From Peronospora farinosa (taxonomy: Eukaryota > Oomycota > Peronosporomycetes > Peronosporales > Peronosporaceae): DNA of 64,000 nt. The position numbers were made by a program, and so were the translations under genes. Positions 21,916-33,700 of this stretch are shown here, one piece after another (position 1 is the first letter of the stretch; every line of letters starts with the position of its first letter). A model generated the notes under the pieces. It worked only from the letters and a program-made list of their open reading frames with translations, was not told the origin of the DNA and made no database searches. The stretch covers positions 186,001 through 250,000 of the forward strand of contig CANTFK010000992.1 of NCBI GenBank assembly GCA_947646735.1, read 5' to 3'.

Positions 21916-22377
21916 CTAGAGCATCTTGATACTGCGTTCAGCGAGCCTTGCCACCAATTCAACGATTCCTGCACGTTCGAAAACACACATGATCTGGAAG
22001 CTCTTCTTCTGCAGCATCCCTCTCTCGTCTTGGAGGCTCACAAGCTCGATCTTCAAGTGCTGGAGCTGCTCCTCGTGACACGTACGAGCATCGCCCAAAA
22101 GCTGAAGCATCTTTTCCTCCTCCTCGCGTTCCTCTGCCATGTTAGACATGACTGAAGCAACGTCTCCCATTGCGGGGATGTTGCCGGCGTCCATCTCGCG
22201 TACAAACTCGTCAATGGCCTCGATGCGGTCGCAGCAGTCAGCAATTTCGTCGGTATACGACTCGACCTCTTCCTGGTCCTCCTTAAACGCCAGCTCCATA
22301 TCGATCAGCCGTACTTGAATATCACGCATGCATTCTACTGTCACCTTAAGCTCCTGCGCCAGTGCATTCATGTTCAT
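21916..22377 (-). CDS. Small acidic coiled-coil protein, unknown function
   Basis: Single exon, 153 residues, starting MNMNALAQEL. Almost the whole protein is predicted helical coiled coil, rich in Glu, Asp, Met and Leu (for example FKEDQEEVESYTDEIADCCDRIEAID and EEREEEEKMLQLLGD). No transmembrane segment, signal peptide or known domain was recognised. Composition and sustained heptads support a real gene. It may be a cytoskeletal, flagellar or adaptor component, but that is speculation. Confidence 0.6.
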   Translation of the reverse strand: MNMNALAQELKVTVECMRDIQVRLIDMELAFKEDQEEVESYTDEIADCCDRIEAIDEFVREMDAGNIPAMGDVASVMSNMAEEREEEEKMLQLLGDARTCHEEQLQHLKIELVSLQDERGMLQKKSFQIMCVFERAGIVELVARLAERSIKML

Positions 22378-23717
22378 AGCGAATGGAATAATTGACGACC
22401 GATCGAATCTTGTTGGCTGAGAAGTGAGAGCAAAGGTTATCTCGACTTGTGTACGGCAAATTCGAGACTGAGCTGCAACACACGTTACGATATTGTGATA
22501 GCATCTGTCACCTGTTAGGCGCGCCTGCTGAAGCCAAATGTTGTCGACTCTTCGTCAAGCAAAAGGTCGTACCGGTGTGTCCTAATGCATAAAACTGTCG
22601 TGCCGTTTTGCTTGAACGGGCGAATGCATTTGGTAACGCGTAAATCAGTAGCACATGAATGCTTTGGCCAAAAAAGTGAAGCGTTCAAATCACTCAGGCT
22701 ACAGTGCAACTTCCACCACCATCAAATTTATCATCTTTAATGGATGGTCAAAGACTTGTGTAGCCATGGATCAGTGCCCTTCCATAGGTGTACTCGTATC
22801 TCTTCCCTGTGCTCACTTGGCCTGGTCCACTACTCCACACACATCGTGGTTTTCTCGTGGTGTCAATGACTTTTGTTATACAGAGTCGGAATGCCTTCTC
22901 TTTTGTCAATACCCATGACCAACTTCGATAGTCATCGCTTTAGTCTTCTTCTCACGAATTACGCTGCTCTGCCGTAAAAGCACGTGAAATCTCTGCGTCC
23001 AGCGCACGAACCAGCATGAAAATTCTAACAGGGTGAGTTAAAACCACAGCATAATTTGCTTTCAGCTCTCGCGCAAAACTACAGCTTCAAACAAGCTGAG
23101 AGAATTAGAAGAGCGAGACGAGTGCGAGATCCAGCAACTTCCACACATGAAAACCAAGTCCATTTGGTGGTAATGCATTCGTTCGTACGAGAAACTTGTG
23201 TCACAAGGTGTTGTAAGAGCCGATCAATGTCCGACGTCAACTTTCAAAACGGTATTGAAAGTCATCTTGCACTCTATCCGTCGCCCTTGCTTCAAAACAA
23301 GGTCATACTGCAGACCCGGTAGTTTTGGTCTCGTTACCATTGGCTGTGATCCTCGTTGGGGCCATCAACAATCTGCTGTGGGTTTTGTACGGAGCCTTCT
23401 TTACGGCGTGTACCATGAATCCAGCGGAGCCGTCGCATCTCCGGATGAGGCGCCCACATATATTACCTACCCTCCGTGATGCGTCCGCCACGTCCTTATC
23501 AATAGCAAACGTCGAGGAGGCATGGAGGCCTCGTCGTTATGATAGAGGAGGCCTAATACCACTACCTCAATAGTCATTGTCCAGACGCTCTCTCAAACTT
23601 TCAAATACGTCCATTCATCACTTGAGTAGGAATGCCTTGCTCTCAATAAAGACATGAACCATCACCACACGATATTCATTACCCGAATCACCATCCAGAA
23701 AAAAGGGACCAAATGGT
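22378..23717. other. Gene-poor stretch containing a SWEET-like relic
   Basis: Apart from the relic at about 23190-23440, the short open frames on both strands resemble nothing known. The left part is the 5' flank of the small coiled-coil gene; the right end is the 3' flank of the ADIP-like gene. Confidence 0.45.
23190..23440 (+). pseudogene. Probable relic of a SWEET (MtN3) sugar transporter exon
   Basis: One frame reads PTSTFKTVLKVI, which resembles the P..TF..V loop at the start of a SWEET repeat. After a frame change, another frame reads VVLVSLPLAVILVGAINNLLWVLYGAFF, matching the SLP...NN.LWVLYG helix that follows in SWEET proteins. The two parts are in different frames without a clear intron. 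Neither a start codon nor the other helices are recognisable nearby. I infer a decayed fragment of a sugar transporter gene. Confidence is limited because the matched region is short. Confidence 0.4.
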
Positions 23718-26700
23718 TCATTCGTAATCGTTGTCGTCTTCGGGGTCAGTATGATGAATGGACATACTCAAAAGCTCCATCAAACGTTTCGTCCGCGGCA
23801 AAATATCGTCCATTGTGGTTGCGCCTAGTTCTCGTTTAAGCTTCCTGATCAAAATACTCATCCGCCGAACTTGTTGAACACCTACCAAGTCTGTTTCCAA
23901 ATGTCTATCGCGTGCGCTCACCGGGGATCGAATTTTTTCAACGACGTAGTTTTGGCTCTTGCCAGCATAGTCTTCTGTGTCATCACTGCTCGGATTTTCT
24001 GTATGGAAGCGAGTTGCATCGACTGCACCTTCCTGTAGTCGTTCCTTAATGACATTCAAGCAGTGTACTAACGAGGTATTTTTTCCTGCAAGACATACCA
24101 TTGATCACAAAATGAGATAAACCTCGAGCGTGCAATATAAGTCAGTAGTCCAGTGCTTACGCAGCCCACGTACTGAGGTGAAGAACGTCGCGAGTTGCGT
24201 GTAAGAAGTTCTTGATTTCGTTTACTTGCAAATAGATTTCCTGCCGAGTCCATACCAACACATACACGCACGGTTAGTGCGACTACTACATTCAACTGGT
24301 TGGCAACTCCGGACGTACATTGATCTTTGGAAGAACGCCTTCAATATTCTTGACTTGAAAAACATGTGAGAAGTGTTTTACAATCTGGTTGGTTAACACA
24401 TTTGGGCGGCGCTGGAGGGATACACGAGAACACACACAGTGCATGGTAAGCTTCAACCACTCAAGCAGCTTCATCGACATCTTACTCACCTCTACTTCTG
24501 CAGCAGCTTGAGTATACATTTCACGGTGATACATGATACTTTTCTCGAGTTCCACCAGTTCTGAAACCATGTGAATAGCGCGTGACAAAGTCGTTGGGTG
24601 GCCGAGCGAACTCTCGTCACCGCTGCTGTCCTCACTATCGTTCACAATACCTGACTCGACAGTCCGCTTGCACAACTCAGTGAGAACTGACGTCTTGAAT
24701 TCTTCCAAAGCGTACAGCTTTCTGCGCTCCATCGCCCACTGTTGTAATGTAGGGATAACCTGTTCCAGCTCGAAACTCACGCTAGATATGTCCGCATTGT
24801 CATTCAAATGCAAGGAAACGAATCCGCAAACGCCACGGATAAATTTCTCCATGCGCGGAACTGCTGTGACCACACTGCAAATCTTATCAAGACTCGGTGC
24901 AATGAGAGTAATGTCCGTGAGGTGAAGCACGCGGCAAACATGCTTTACGACCTCCAGTGTTGTCTCACGCGGAAGTGAGTCAAGCCGGCTAAGATGCAAT
25001 CCGTGAGTTAAACGATCACGCTTCACAAGCTCTTTCGTCCCCATATACTTGCGCAGTTCATTAAGGTCACTGGCTTCTTCCAGCGCGAGCTTAGTCTCCG
25101 CTATCTGCCGCTCTAACTGGCGGATGCGACGCTGGTTTAGGCGGTAGTCACGTATACTAGGACGTGAGTCCGCCTCCAAGGATAAATTCGCATTCTCTTC
25201 TTTTAGTTCGCAGATAGTCTCGCGAGCCGCAAGCAGCTCTTGTTCAATCATTGCAACTTTCTCGACCATCACAGCCTCACGATGCCGCAACTTTGCTGCA
25301 GTCACTTCCTGTTCACGTCGGGCCGCTTCAAGTTGCTCCAGCATCACTTCGTCCGAAGCAACAGACGACGATTCGTGTTGTTGGTTGTTTCGAAGCCGCG
25401 ACTGGGTTACAGATACACGGCCAATGTTGCTCTCATCTAAGCACCGCTCCCACGCTGGAGGTTCATTGTTCAAGGATGCGCGTGCTTGTCGTGCGATGAA
25501 ATTATCCTTGTCACGAAGTTCACTATTAAGCGCAGCCACTTGTGACTTGAGATAATCAATCTCTTCCTGCATCTGCTCACGCTGCGCTTCATACACACCT
25601 ATTGTGTCAAGCGTCTGGGAGTCACGCGGGTTAGCACGTCGCGGATCGCGGTCCTGAAGATTACGGAAGGCGCGCCGGTCTCGCATCTTATTCAAAGTAT
25701 CCTTATCCACTTGCTGCTGAATCTTGGTCTGCATTTTCTCGATAATAATCTCTTTGGCTTTGACGCGGTGCTCGCTGACCTTAAGCTGCTGCTGCAGTCG
25801 GAGACACGAGTTCTTGAGCTTTTTCGACAAGAGCTCGGCGCTTTCATTTTCCTTTTTCTGTGAAGCCTGTCAGGATCCCACACAAAGTATATGAAGCAGT
25901 GAGTTACGAGTATGTAGCATAGAGCTAATCATGTTGCAAGCAATATTGGACTTCCACCCCACCTTCAGACGTTGAATTTCCGCTTTTGCTTTCTCCAAAG
26001 TCTTTAGTGTTTCCTCATTCTTCATTTCGATAGCTTGAAGTTCGCTCTCTCGCCTACGTCGTACTTTTGAGTTGCGTTGGGATGCTAATACTAAATCTTC
26101 AATCGTCTACACAACAATATAGATCAGATCCTTCATCCTCTATGTTGATAACAAAATGCATCCCTACCGAGTTCTTGTGTTCCAACTGCACTCCAAAGTC
26201 GTGAATAACACTGAAAAGTGACTCCTGGTCTGGAAGCACCTCTGATCCAACATTATGAAATCGAACAGCCGGAAGCCCATTTTTCCGTAACAGGTCATTG
26301 AGTCCGTTCCAGGCGCCTTCGTCAATTACAACTGCATCTTCACGCTTAAGGTTCTGCTCGTTCTCCGCAGGAGTATATCGAGTGCTCTTATCGTCGTTGT
26401 CCTCTTTCTTCTCATCGGCTTCTGCATAATCCAAGCCATTTTCGTCACTTTGCGGTCGATTCTGTCTACTACTTTGACCATCCGAACCATGCATCGATTT
26501 GACAGCATGTTCATCCTGACTACTATCTTTAATCGAATGTTCAGCATCTCCATCATCTGCAACCAGTCCTCGTTGCGTTCTTGATGTACGCAATGTCGTT
26601 GATTGTTGTGTCTGCCGATCTTGATCATCTGCTGTTCGCTTTCTGTGCTTTAGACCCTCCTCTCTCGACATCCTTGACAATAAACTCAATCGATCCGCTC

Positions 26701-27406
26701 CAGTCAATGATCGAGGCACTCCAAGTGCATCACTCAGTTCATTATCCAGTCCTCGTTCCGATGAAACAGACGAGCCCGAGTACGAATCGAATGACGGTGA
26801 CAGTGATGGTGGCAATGATACAGATGAAGCTGCAGACACCATCGTCACATGTTCCATCTCTTTTTGCTGCGGTATCATCTGATACCCTGACGACAACAAT
26901 GTCAAGTCTTGCTCTTCTCCCAGCTGCTGGGCCATTAGCAACGAAGCAGAGAAAGAAGAACAAGAAGAAGAACATGATACAGACGCTACCGACGGCATCT
27001 CTCGGTCTTGATTGTTCATACGGAGCGTATCATAAGATTGAGAGAGTTCCGAGCCTCGAAAAAACACCGACGTGTCTAGTAAACCCTGTTCCTGTTGATA
27101 TTGTTCCTGTAAAATCAATCTGTCGTCCACTGTATCCATGTCGTGGTTATTATTGCTGTCTCTTTTCTTGTCTTGTTGCTCTAATAGTAGCCCCTCATCC
27201 TCCAAGAGCACAAAACGTGGCGATTGATTCGTACTATTGCCCTCAGACGACGATATGTGACGTTCCTCCGCGTCACTAAGTAGCAGTTCATCATCTAATA
27301 CTTCATCTCCACTAAAAGATGTAAGACCTAACGCCGTATCGGAGATACTGAACCCATTGTCCCGTAAGAATTGATCCACGCTGGACAAGCTTTCGTCGTC
27401 TTCCAT
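23718..27406 (-). CDS. ADIP/SSX2IP-like coiled-coil protein (centrosomal/adhesion adaptor)
   Basis: Exons 27406-26168, 26106-25963, 25866-24319, 24240-24174 and 24085-23718 give about 1121 residues in consistent frame. The N-terminal 360 residues are acidic, Ser/Asp/Gln-rich and disordered. The following region (GLNDLLRKNGLPAV, DFGVQLEHKNS then TIEDLVLASQRNSKVRRRRESELQ) matches the start of the Afadin/alpha-actinin-binding (ADIP) domain. Long coiled coils follow (LRLQQQLKVSEHRVKAKEII). Relatives (animal SSX2IP, fungal Msd1) anchor microtubules at centrosomes or spindle poles. Oomycetes have centrioles and flagella, so a basal-body role is plausible but inferred. The start at 27406 (MEDDESL) is the first ATG of the frame. 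It is divergent from the DnaJ gene over 110 bp. Confidence 0.62.
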
Positions 27407-27516
27407 GTCATGAACAAAGTGGTCCACTTCATGTTCAATACGACAATAAAACCTGTGCCTAACGAAACGAATGTGGTCCACTTCATATGCAATACGACAC
27501 TAAAATTCGCCTGATA
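27407..27516. promoter_or_regulatory. 110-bp bidirectional promoter with a duplicated 33-bp element
   Basis: Between the two divergent start codons (27406 minus, 27517 plus) lie two direct copies of a 33-bp element (27419-27451 and 27473-27505) that differ at only a few bases. Each copy begins with GTGGTCCAC, which is almost its own reverse complement. Spacing between copies is 54 bp. The first copy sits 12 bp upstream of one start codon and the second 11 bp upstream of the other. A shared transcription-factor site is a reasonable inference. Confidence 0.55.
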
Positions 27517-28634
27517 ATGAAGCGAGTTGGGCTGCTGCTGGGGCTGCTGGTGTTTGTGGTGTTTGTGGCTGGAGAAGAGGATCCATACAGAGTATTGGGT
27601 GTCAAACGCTCGGCTACGGAGGCAGAGATTAAAAAGGCGTATCGATTGCTGGCACTCAAGTGGCATCCGGATAAGAATTTGGGGAATCCACAGGCTGAAG
27701 AGCAATTTATGCGTATTGGAGCGGCATACGATCGATTGACGACTGTTCCAGTTGGTACAGGACAGGAACGACGTCAGAGACAAGAGCACCAGCACCAACG
27801 CTATGAAAGGAACTATCATTATCGTACTTATCAGTATCAGATTCGATGGGATCTATCGCATTTGACGACGCCTTTTTTCCTCTTGATTGGAATTGCTGTG
27901 GTGGCGGGACTGTTGCAATTGGGAACGAAAACGACGGAAGAAGGAGGAGAAGACACGGCGGAGAAGCAGGTGGGGGGGGGGTGACTGAGATTGTAGAGGT
28001 TATTGACTGGCTGGTTTTAATGGTAGTGTTGATGTAAAAGAGAGAGAGTCCATTGGGACAAGTAGCCAAGATCGTTGCACCGTCAAGTTATGAGCTGAAT
28101 GTGCTTTATTTGACGGCGAAAGGACGACGGACGCTTGTTTTTTTACCGGCTGAGGATCGACATGGGTGTAGTGTACGAGGTTCGTGGAGTTGGTAGATCT
28201 GTCTTGATTCAAAGTGGAGTGCACTGGACTAAGTGGTGGTTGCTGCTGGGGTGACGCAATAGATCAATTTAGCGTCATCGAGAAGCTAGCAATTGAGTTT
28301 CAACGCGACCCACTTACTTTTTGCTGGCTGGATCTGAAGACACAACCTGCTGATAAGTGCATGCTATGGGAACAGCAGTTTGGGACGAAGATACCTGCTC
28401 GTACGTTTCTGTATCTTATTAAGGTGTTTGATACTAACGCATTTGTCTCACGTACTGTTTTGCGTAGCGTTTGTTGTTGCATTGAGCTACAAAGGAAAGA
28501 AAATATCACTGCTGCCTCCGCGCAACAGCAGTAGCAATGGTCGTCACGTCCTAGAGGAAGATGTTCGCAAGTGGCTATTGCGTCTATTAGGTGGCGAGGT
28601 GGTCCAGAAGCCGACAGCCCATGGTTTTATGTGA
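27517..28634 (+). CDS. ER DnaJ (Hsp40) protein with membrane segment and thioredoxin-like C-terminal region
   Basis: Likely exons 27517-27969, 28041 to about 28170, about 28251-28400 and about 28468-28634. Residues 1-18 ([19 protein letters not shown]) are a signal peptide. The J domain follows directly ([33 protein letters not shown]) with the HPD motif intact. A Gln/Arg/Tyr-rich linker leads to a transmembrane segment ([16 protein letters not shown]). Downstream exons read [45 protein letters not shown] and a final [17 protein letters not shown], which looks like a divergent thioredoxin fold lacking CxxC, as in ER J proteins of the DNAJC16 type. It would recruit Hsp70 to the ER membrane. 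A run of 11 G at the first donor makes that exon edge uncertain, as are the middle exon joins. Confidence 0.7.
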
Positions 28635-28858
28635 CCCGGGTTTATACTGCGAATTTCTAAACCCAGGACAAGACCAAAATTATATTGATAATTCTGTTTT
28701 AAATGATACAATCAACAATTATTTTATTTCAAAGGTCAGCAACCGATTTATCTACACGTTAAAGCTTGGGATAAAAAACCTCATCCGATGCTCGTCAACT
28801 GTATATCATGTCATCCACACCACATTCCTGTTGTCCACATAAATCCCTTCACTGGCCC

Positions 28859-30598
28859 ATGTCTCGTCGCCATCTCCTCCAGCTCCTGCCTCGTCGTCGT
28901 CTCTTGTGCGTATCATCGCCTCCTCTACCGTCCTTAAATACTGCTCGTTTCTATCGTATTTCATCCAATGAAAGCTCTTTAACGCATTGTCGTTCGTCTT
29001 CCTCAAGTCGCAGTACGAAATCTCTCAGTCAATTGGTACATGCGTTGCGTATTTTCCATACCTTGGAGCAACATTTTGCTGTACCTTTTAATTTTGTCGT
29101 ACCTCGGAGTACTCTTTGGCCTCGAGAATTGCATCATGTACGTTTGGGTATGAAGGTACATAGGTTTATGCAAGTACAGAGGAAAGACGGCACAGCATCG
29201 ACGACGGCCTTGAAGACAAGGACACATCATTTTGAACAGTTACAAGAATTACAAGCCATGGGGTTTCCATTCGACTCATGGCAAGAGTATCAATTTCAAG
29301 AGGTTTGTCTTCCTGCTTTAAAGACGTATATGAAACAATATGGAGATTTATTTGTGCCACAGAAATTTGTGGTACCAGAAGAAGAAGAAGAAGAAGAAGA
29401 AGAAGAAGAAGAAGAAGAAGGAGTTATTTGGCCAAGAGCAACAAGGGGATACAAATTGGGACTTGTTGTCGCAAAACTACGAAAACAAATGCAACAACAA
29501 AAACAGAGAGAACAACAACTGCTGAAGGACATGAAGAAACAAATGGCTACTTCAGCCGCTTTGCCACCTTTGCCGAAAAATCAAGTGGATGCATTGAATG
29601 AATTGGGATTTGTATGGAGAGTACGAGATACGAAATGGTATCAATTTTTTCTTCCTGGTCTAAGACGATACAGGGAATTGAATGGAAATGCAGACGTACC
29701 ATTGGCATTTACAGTCCCGTCCCATCAAGAAGACCCAAGATGGCCGAAAACACTGGAAGGATACATGTTAGGACGACATGTGCACATGGTGCGATCGGGA
29801 AAGTATGCGACGCAGGTTCGCGATAGCAAAAAAGAGCTAGAAGAACTGGGATTTTCGTTTCGACTTGTTGACAAAGCATGGGTAGAAAGCATTTTCCCTG
29901 CACTTGAGGTCTTTTCCACGCAATACGGTCACTGCGATGTGTGGCAAGATTTTGTGGTGCCTTCGGAAGAGGCTTGGCCTACAGACTCGTGGGGATTGAA
30001 GCTGGGAGACACAGTAAAGAACATCCGACGCGGAGCATATGATACTCAGGTGCAAGCGGCCCGTAAAGAGCTTGATGCTTTAGGTTTTGTTTGGAATGCG
30101 CGCCACCGCGTGGAAAAGTTTGTGCGTAGCGTGGTGATTCCGGCACTGACGACGTACCAGAGACTGCACGGCAACGATGCCCTCGTGACGACGGACTTTG
30201 TAGTACCTGATCGCGACTCAAACTGGCCCGTACTCTCGCGCGGCTTTAAACTTGGTCAGTGGATCACACGAGTACGCTCAGGTCAAGTTGCACTTTCGCC
30301 CAAACTGCGTTCGGAGCTGGATAAGGTTGGCTTCGTATGGCGTTCTTACGACCGGCGTTGGACCGATATCCTGCTGCCAGCGTTCCAAGCGTATGCTGAG
30401 CTGCACGGTGGCACTTGTGCGTCGATGAGCACGAAATTTACTGTGCCACCTGAAGCGCCGTACCCACGCACAGCCTGGGGCGTGAATCTAGGTGGCGCCC
30501 TGTGGCACATTCGCAATGGCGACTCGTACGTGAATTGCGAAGACAAGCAGCGAGAACTGCGAGCGCTTGGGATTCTGACCGACGATGCCGTGGCGTAA
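28859..30598 (+). CDS. Helicase-associated (HA) repeat protein, probably organellar
   Basis: Single exon, 579 residues from the ATG at 28859; an earlier in-frame ATG at 28808 is possible. The N-terminus from 28859 (MSRRHLLQLLPRRRLLCVSS) is Arg/Leu/Ser-rich and lacks acidic residues, typical of a mitochondrial presequence. The body is six copies of an HA-like repeat of about 75 residues. Each shows FxVP...WP....G..LG..V..+R followed by L..LGF.W and then LPAL..Y...G. No helicase motor motifs are present, unlike bacterial and algal proteins in which HA repeats flank a helicase. A poly-Glu run from a GAA repeat interrupts one copy. HA domains are suspected nucleic-acid binders, so a role in organellar DNA or RNA handling is a guess. 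Confidence 0.75.
   Translation: MSRRHLLQLLPRRRLLCVSSPPLPSLNTARFYRISSNESSLTHCRSSSSSRSTKSLSQLVHALRIFHTLEQHFAVPFNFVVPRSTLWPRELHHVRLGMKVHRFMQVQRKDGTASTTALKTRTHHFEQLQELQAMGFPFDSWQEYQFQEVCLPALKTYMKQYGDLFVPQKFVVPEEEEEEEEEEEEEEGVIWPRATRGYKLGLVVAKLRKQMQQQKQREQQLLKDMKKQMATSAALPPLPKNQVDALNELGFVWRVRDTKWYQFFLPGLRRYRELNGNADVPLAFTVPSHQEDPRWPKTLEGYMLGRHVHMVRSGKYATQVRDSKKELEELGFSFRLVDKAWVESIFPALEVFSTQYGHCDVWQDFVVPSEEAWPTDSWGLKLGDTVKNIRRGAYDTQVQAARKELDALGFVWNARHRVEKFVRSVVIPALTTYQRLHGNDALVTTDFVVPDRDSNWPVLSRGFKLGQWITRVRSGQVALSPKLRSELDKVGFVWRSYDRRWTDILLPAFQAYAELHGGTCASMSTKFTVPPEAPYPRTAWGVNLGGALWHIRNGDSYVNCEDKQRELRALGILTDDAVA
29378..29421 (+). repeat. GAA trinucleotide microsatellite inside a coding region
   Basis: About 14 tandem GAA codons encode poly-Glu within the second HA repeat. 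Such runs vary in length between strains and would alter the loop without shifting the frame. Confidence 0.9.
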
Positions 30599-30714
30599 AG
30601 CCAAATGGACTGGGATTTTTCCATTTTGCCGGCGCGAAGACATGCCGTCATATATAACTTACTTGAAGAACTTTAGAATCATTTTGTAAAATTCACATCG
30701 TGACTCGTAACTCA

Positions 30715-33700
30715 CTAGCTTACAATTACTTGACGACAGCTCTGTTGACAATGAACACGTGCTACTGGGATCGTCTGGCCATTAACTTCAAGGTGAAACC
30801 CAGGGAAGCAAAGTATGCCTGGCCGAGTGGCTAAGAGCCTTTTCTGTGTACTGAACTCGCGCCGACGATTGCCGTGGCTTTCCAAACACGGTCCTAAATT
30901 GAAGCGCTCGAGCTGCTTACCCACGAGAATCCAATCGTCCTCGCTGCTTTCGTTAAGACAAAGAGACAATGTATCTGTGTCATCTGCCATGGTGGCCATG
31001 TTAAAGTGTGAAACTTCCTCTTGCACATGGATTTGGAACGTTACAGGCTTGCTTACAGTGGCTTCAACAAGTTCGCCCATAAACGTGTGGGCCTCGTCCT
31101 GGCCTCTCGGGAGTACATCAATCCGGTAGCGTTTTCCCTCCACTTCTTTTAGCGGCACATGTATAGCCATGGTCTTTAGCCACGTTTCATCAGCGCCATA
31201 CTTTAGATCCAATTCAAGTGAGCAGTAGCTGCCACTACTTTCCTTCTCAAAAGCTGGGGAGCAAGCTAATGTGAATGCGAGATATACACGGTCGTTTGGG
31301 CGAAGATTCGTGCCCCGTAACTTCGTGTTCGGATCCTGCTCCACTGCTATTACCGGATCGTGCACAGAAGCATTGCCGACTTGTCCAAAGCATCGCAAAC
31401 AGTAGTGTCGGAGCACAACGGAAATAAAAGGATTACATACGAGTGCGATGGAGGCAAATATCCTCGTGCCCACGCGTCGAAGCTGCACTTCCTCGGTCAA
31501 CGGTTGTAGCAAGCGAAAAATTGATTCGGTGTAGCGTATTTCTGTAGTCGTTATTGGTGCATTTGCATTCACCCGTTCCCGTTGATATCGTACACTTGCA
31601 CGGACAGTAACGATGGTGTTATCTTCGTTCTCTCGCTCAGAGCTGCTTCCAGTGGAATCGATTGGAGGTATCGTTACGGTCACGGCATATCGCAGTAATT
31701 CACCACGGAATAATGTCGGTAGTGCAACACTCAACAAATTGCCGCATCCTCCGTGACTTGCAACATGGTTGTTCTTGGTATCTTCTAGTGATGCTGTGGT
31801 ATCCGACTCATCAAGCTGTTGTATCCCAATCAAGTGGGCCCCGCACCCTTCCTCGCTACCACTTCCGCCTTCTTCTAATTCTTCTTCTTCATTGTTTTGC
31901 GTGGCATTATTATCACAGCTTCCATTCCTGATGCGTCGAAAAACACGTAGCTCTAGAATTCCATTCACCACCATATTGTCGTTCGCTCGGATGGAGACTG
32001 CAATAGTTTCCACCTCAGACAATGGCCGCGGTATAAGTAATGGGGCACCGTCAATGCCAACATGGACCGCTCTCTCTTTGGCAGCGATTTCAAAATTAGC
32101 GAAAAAAAGCGCGCTAGGAGGAAACAAGTGAAAAGTGCTTCCCGCGATGACGCATTCTATCCCAGTGCATGTGTACTGCCCTACCGGAACGCCCGAGTGC
32201 AAGAACACCAGATTGACACCCGTTTTCTCATCGAGGTGGATATTCCTCTTCTCCAGAAGTAATTCTGTGCCATGCTTGTGCTCTCCGCCGACATTTTCAA
32301 CCGTATCATCAGGAGTTATCGCTGACTCGACCATTTTAGTTTTGCTACGGTGACTGCAATCGTGCGTAGATGTCAAGTCGGCATCTAGTATGGTGTTCTT
32401 GTCGTGTTCGACAGAAGCACCAGCAATTCTGTCTTCGTTCCATCCCAGATCGTCATGGTGCAACACATCTTTTTGAAAAGAACTCTCGTGTGATTCTGGT
32501 ATTGCTGAAAAGCGAGCGCAAACTTTATCGAGATCTACTCCTGCCGGAAAATCATTTGCAATAACCAGTGTGACACGGATGTCCCCGTGCTCCAGTTCAC
32601 TACTGCTAGCCTGCGTCGTCTCGACGGTCATTGAAGGACTGAGTAATTCGCCCAAATTGATCTCGGACATGCTGCTGGACTTTTCCGTATCTACCACCGA
32701 ATTAACAGAATTATCTGCATCACCATTACTCTCAAGACTAGCCACGAGAGTAATCAGTAGCTCTTTCATCTCCTCTTTGCTCACACTCACTTGTTCTTTC
32801 TGCGCATGTCGTAACATACTAAAGAAGGCTGCAACCGCTTGTGCGGATCGTCCTAAGGCCAGCTCAGCCCGACAGATGCTTTGGACACAAACACCAAATA
32901 TTGTCCACCAACCGTCCTCTTCGCTTTGCCGGGCAAGCGAACGCAAAAGTCGCGATGCGCTGTCAAACTCTCCACGTGCGAGGTGGTACTGAGCACATTC
33001 TCCTCCAAGATACACGGCAAAACGATGGCGTCCAGACTGTGAAAAGTGCATTGAAGCGAGGTGTGATACCTCGGACAGACAACGCTCATAGGAGTCGCAG
33101 GTCTCAGATCGCCGCCATTCTGCAGCTACAAACACTTGTTCGAGTTCCTGATACCACGTTATTGACGCTTCTGCATCATCCGCATCAGCATCCACATCCG
33201 ACAAGTTTGTAAATGGCATATGAGAACCATTCCTGGACTTTCTGCACTTTGCAAAATTCTTTAGCACCCGCCGGGCAAGATACAATACATTTCCGAGTGC
33301 ACGAGACATCTCTTCGACAGGAATCGCTTGTGCGACTTGGACAGACACACTGGAAGCAGTCCACTCTTCATCACGGCCACTCCACGACAGCTCACATGCA
33401 TATGAAACTTCCATACATGCGCCCACCGCCCACAGAAATGGTTGATACCACTTTAACTTGCCTTCCGCTGCTAACTCCTTCAATTCAGCCAGAAAGAACT
33501 CAATAAATGAACTAGCACGCTTTAGCAGCTGCGGAAAATTACCCATAACGTAAAGCGTCCGAATTTGTCGACAGAAACAGTAGAGCGAGACAAGACGAGC
33601 TGACGCGCAATTCGACGCAATGGACTGCTGGATTTCGGAAAGATCTAATGCCAACTGTAGCAACACAAAAGCACCTTAGACTCACTCATTATTCTCGTCG

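Noticed and set aside
30817..30838. tRNA-like start (GCCTGGCCGAGTGGCTAAGAGC)
   Set aside because: Resembles the 5' half of a Ser/Leu tRNA, but no anticodon stem, T-loop or acceptor partner follows, and it lies in the TRAPPC10 coding exon.
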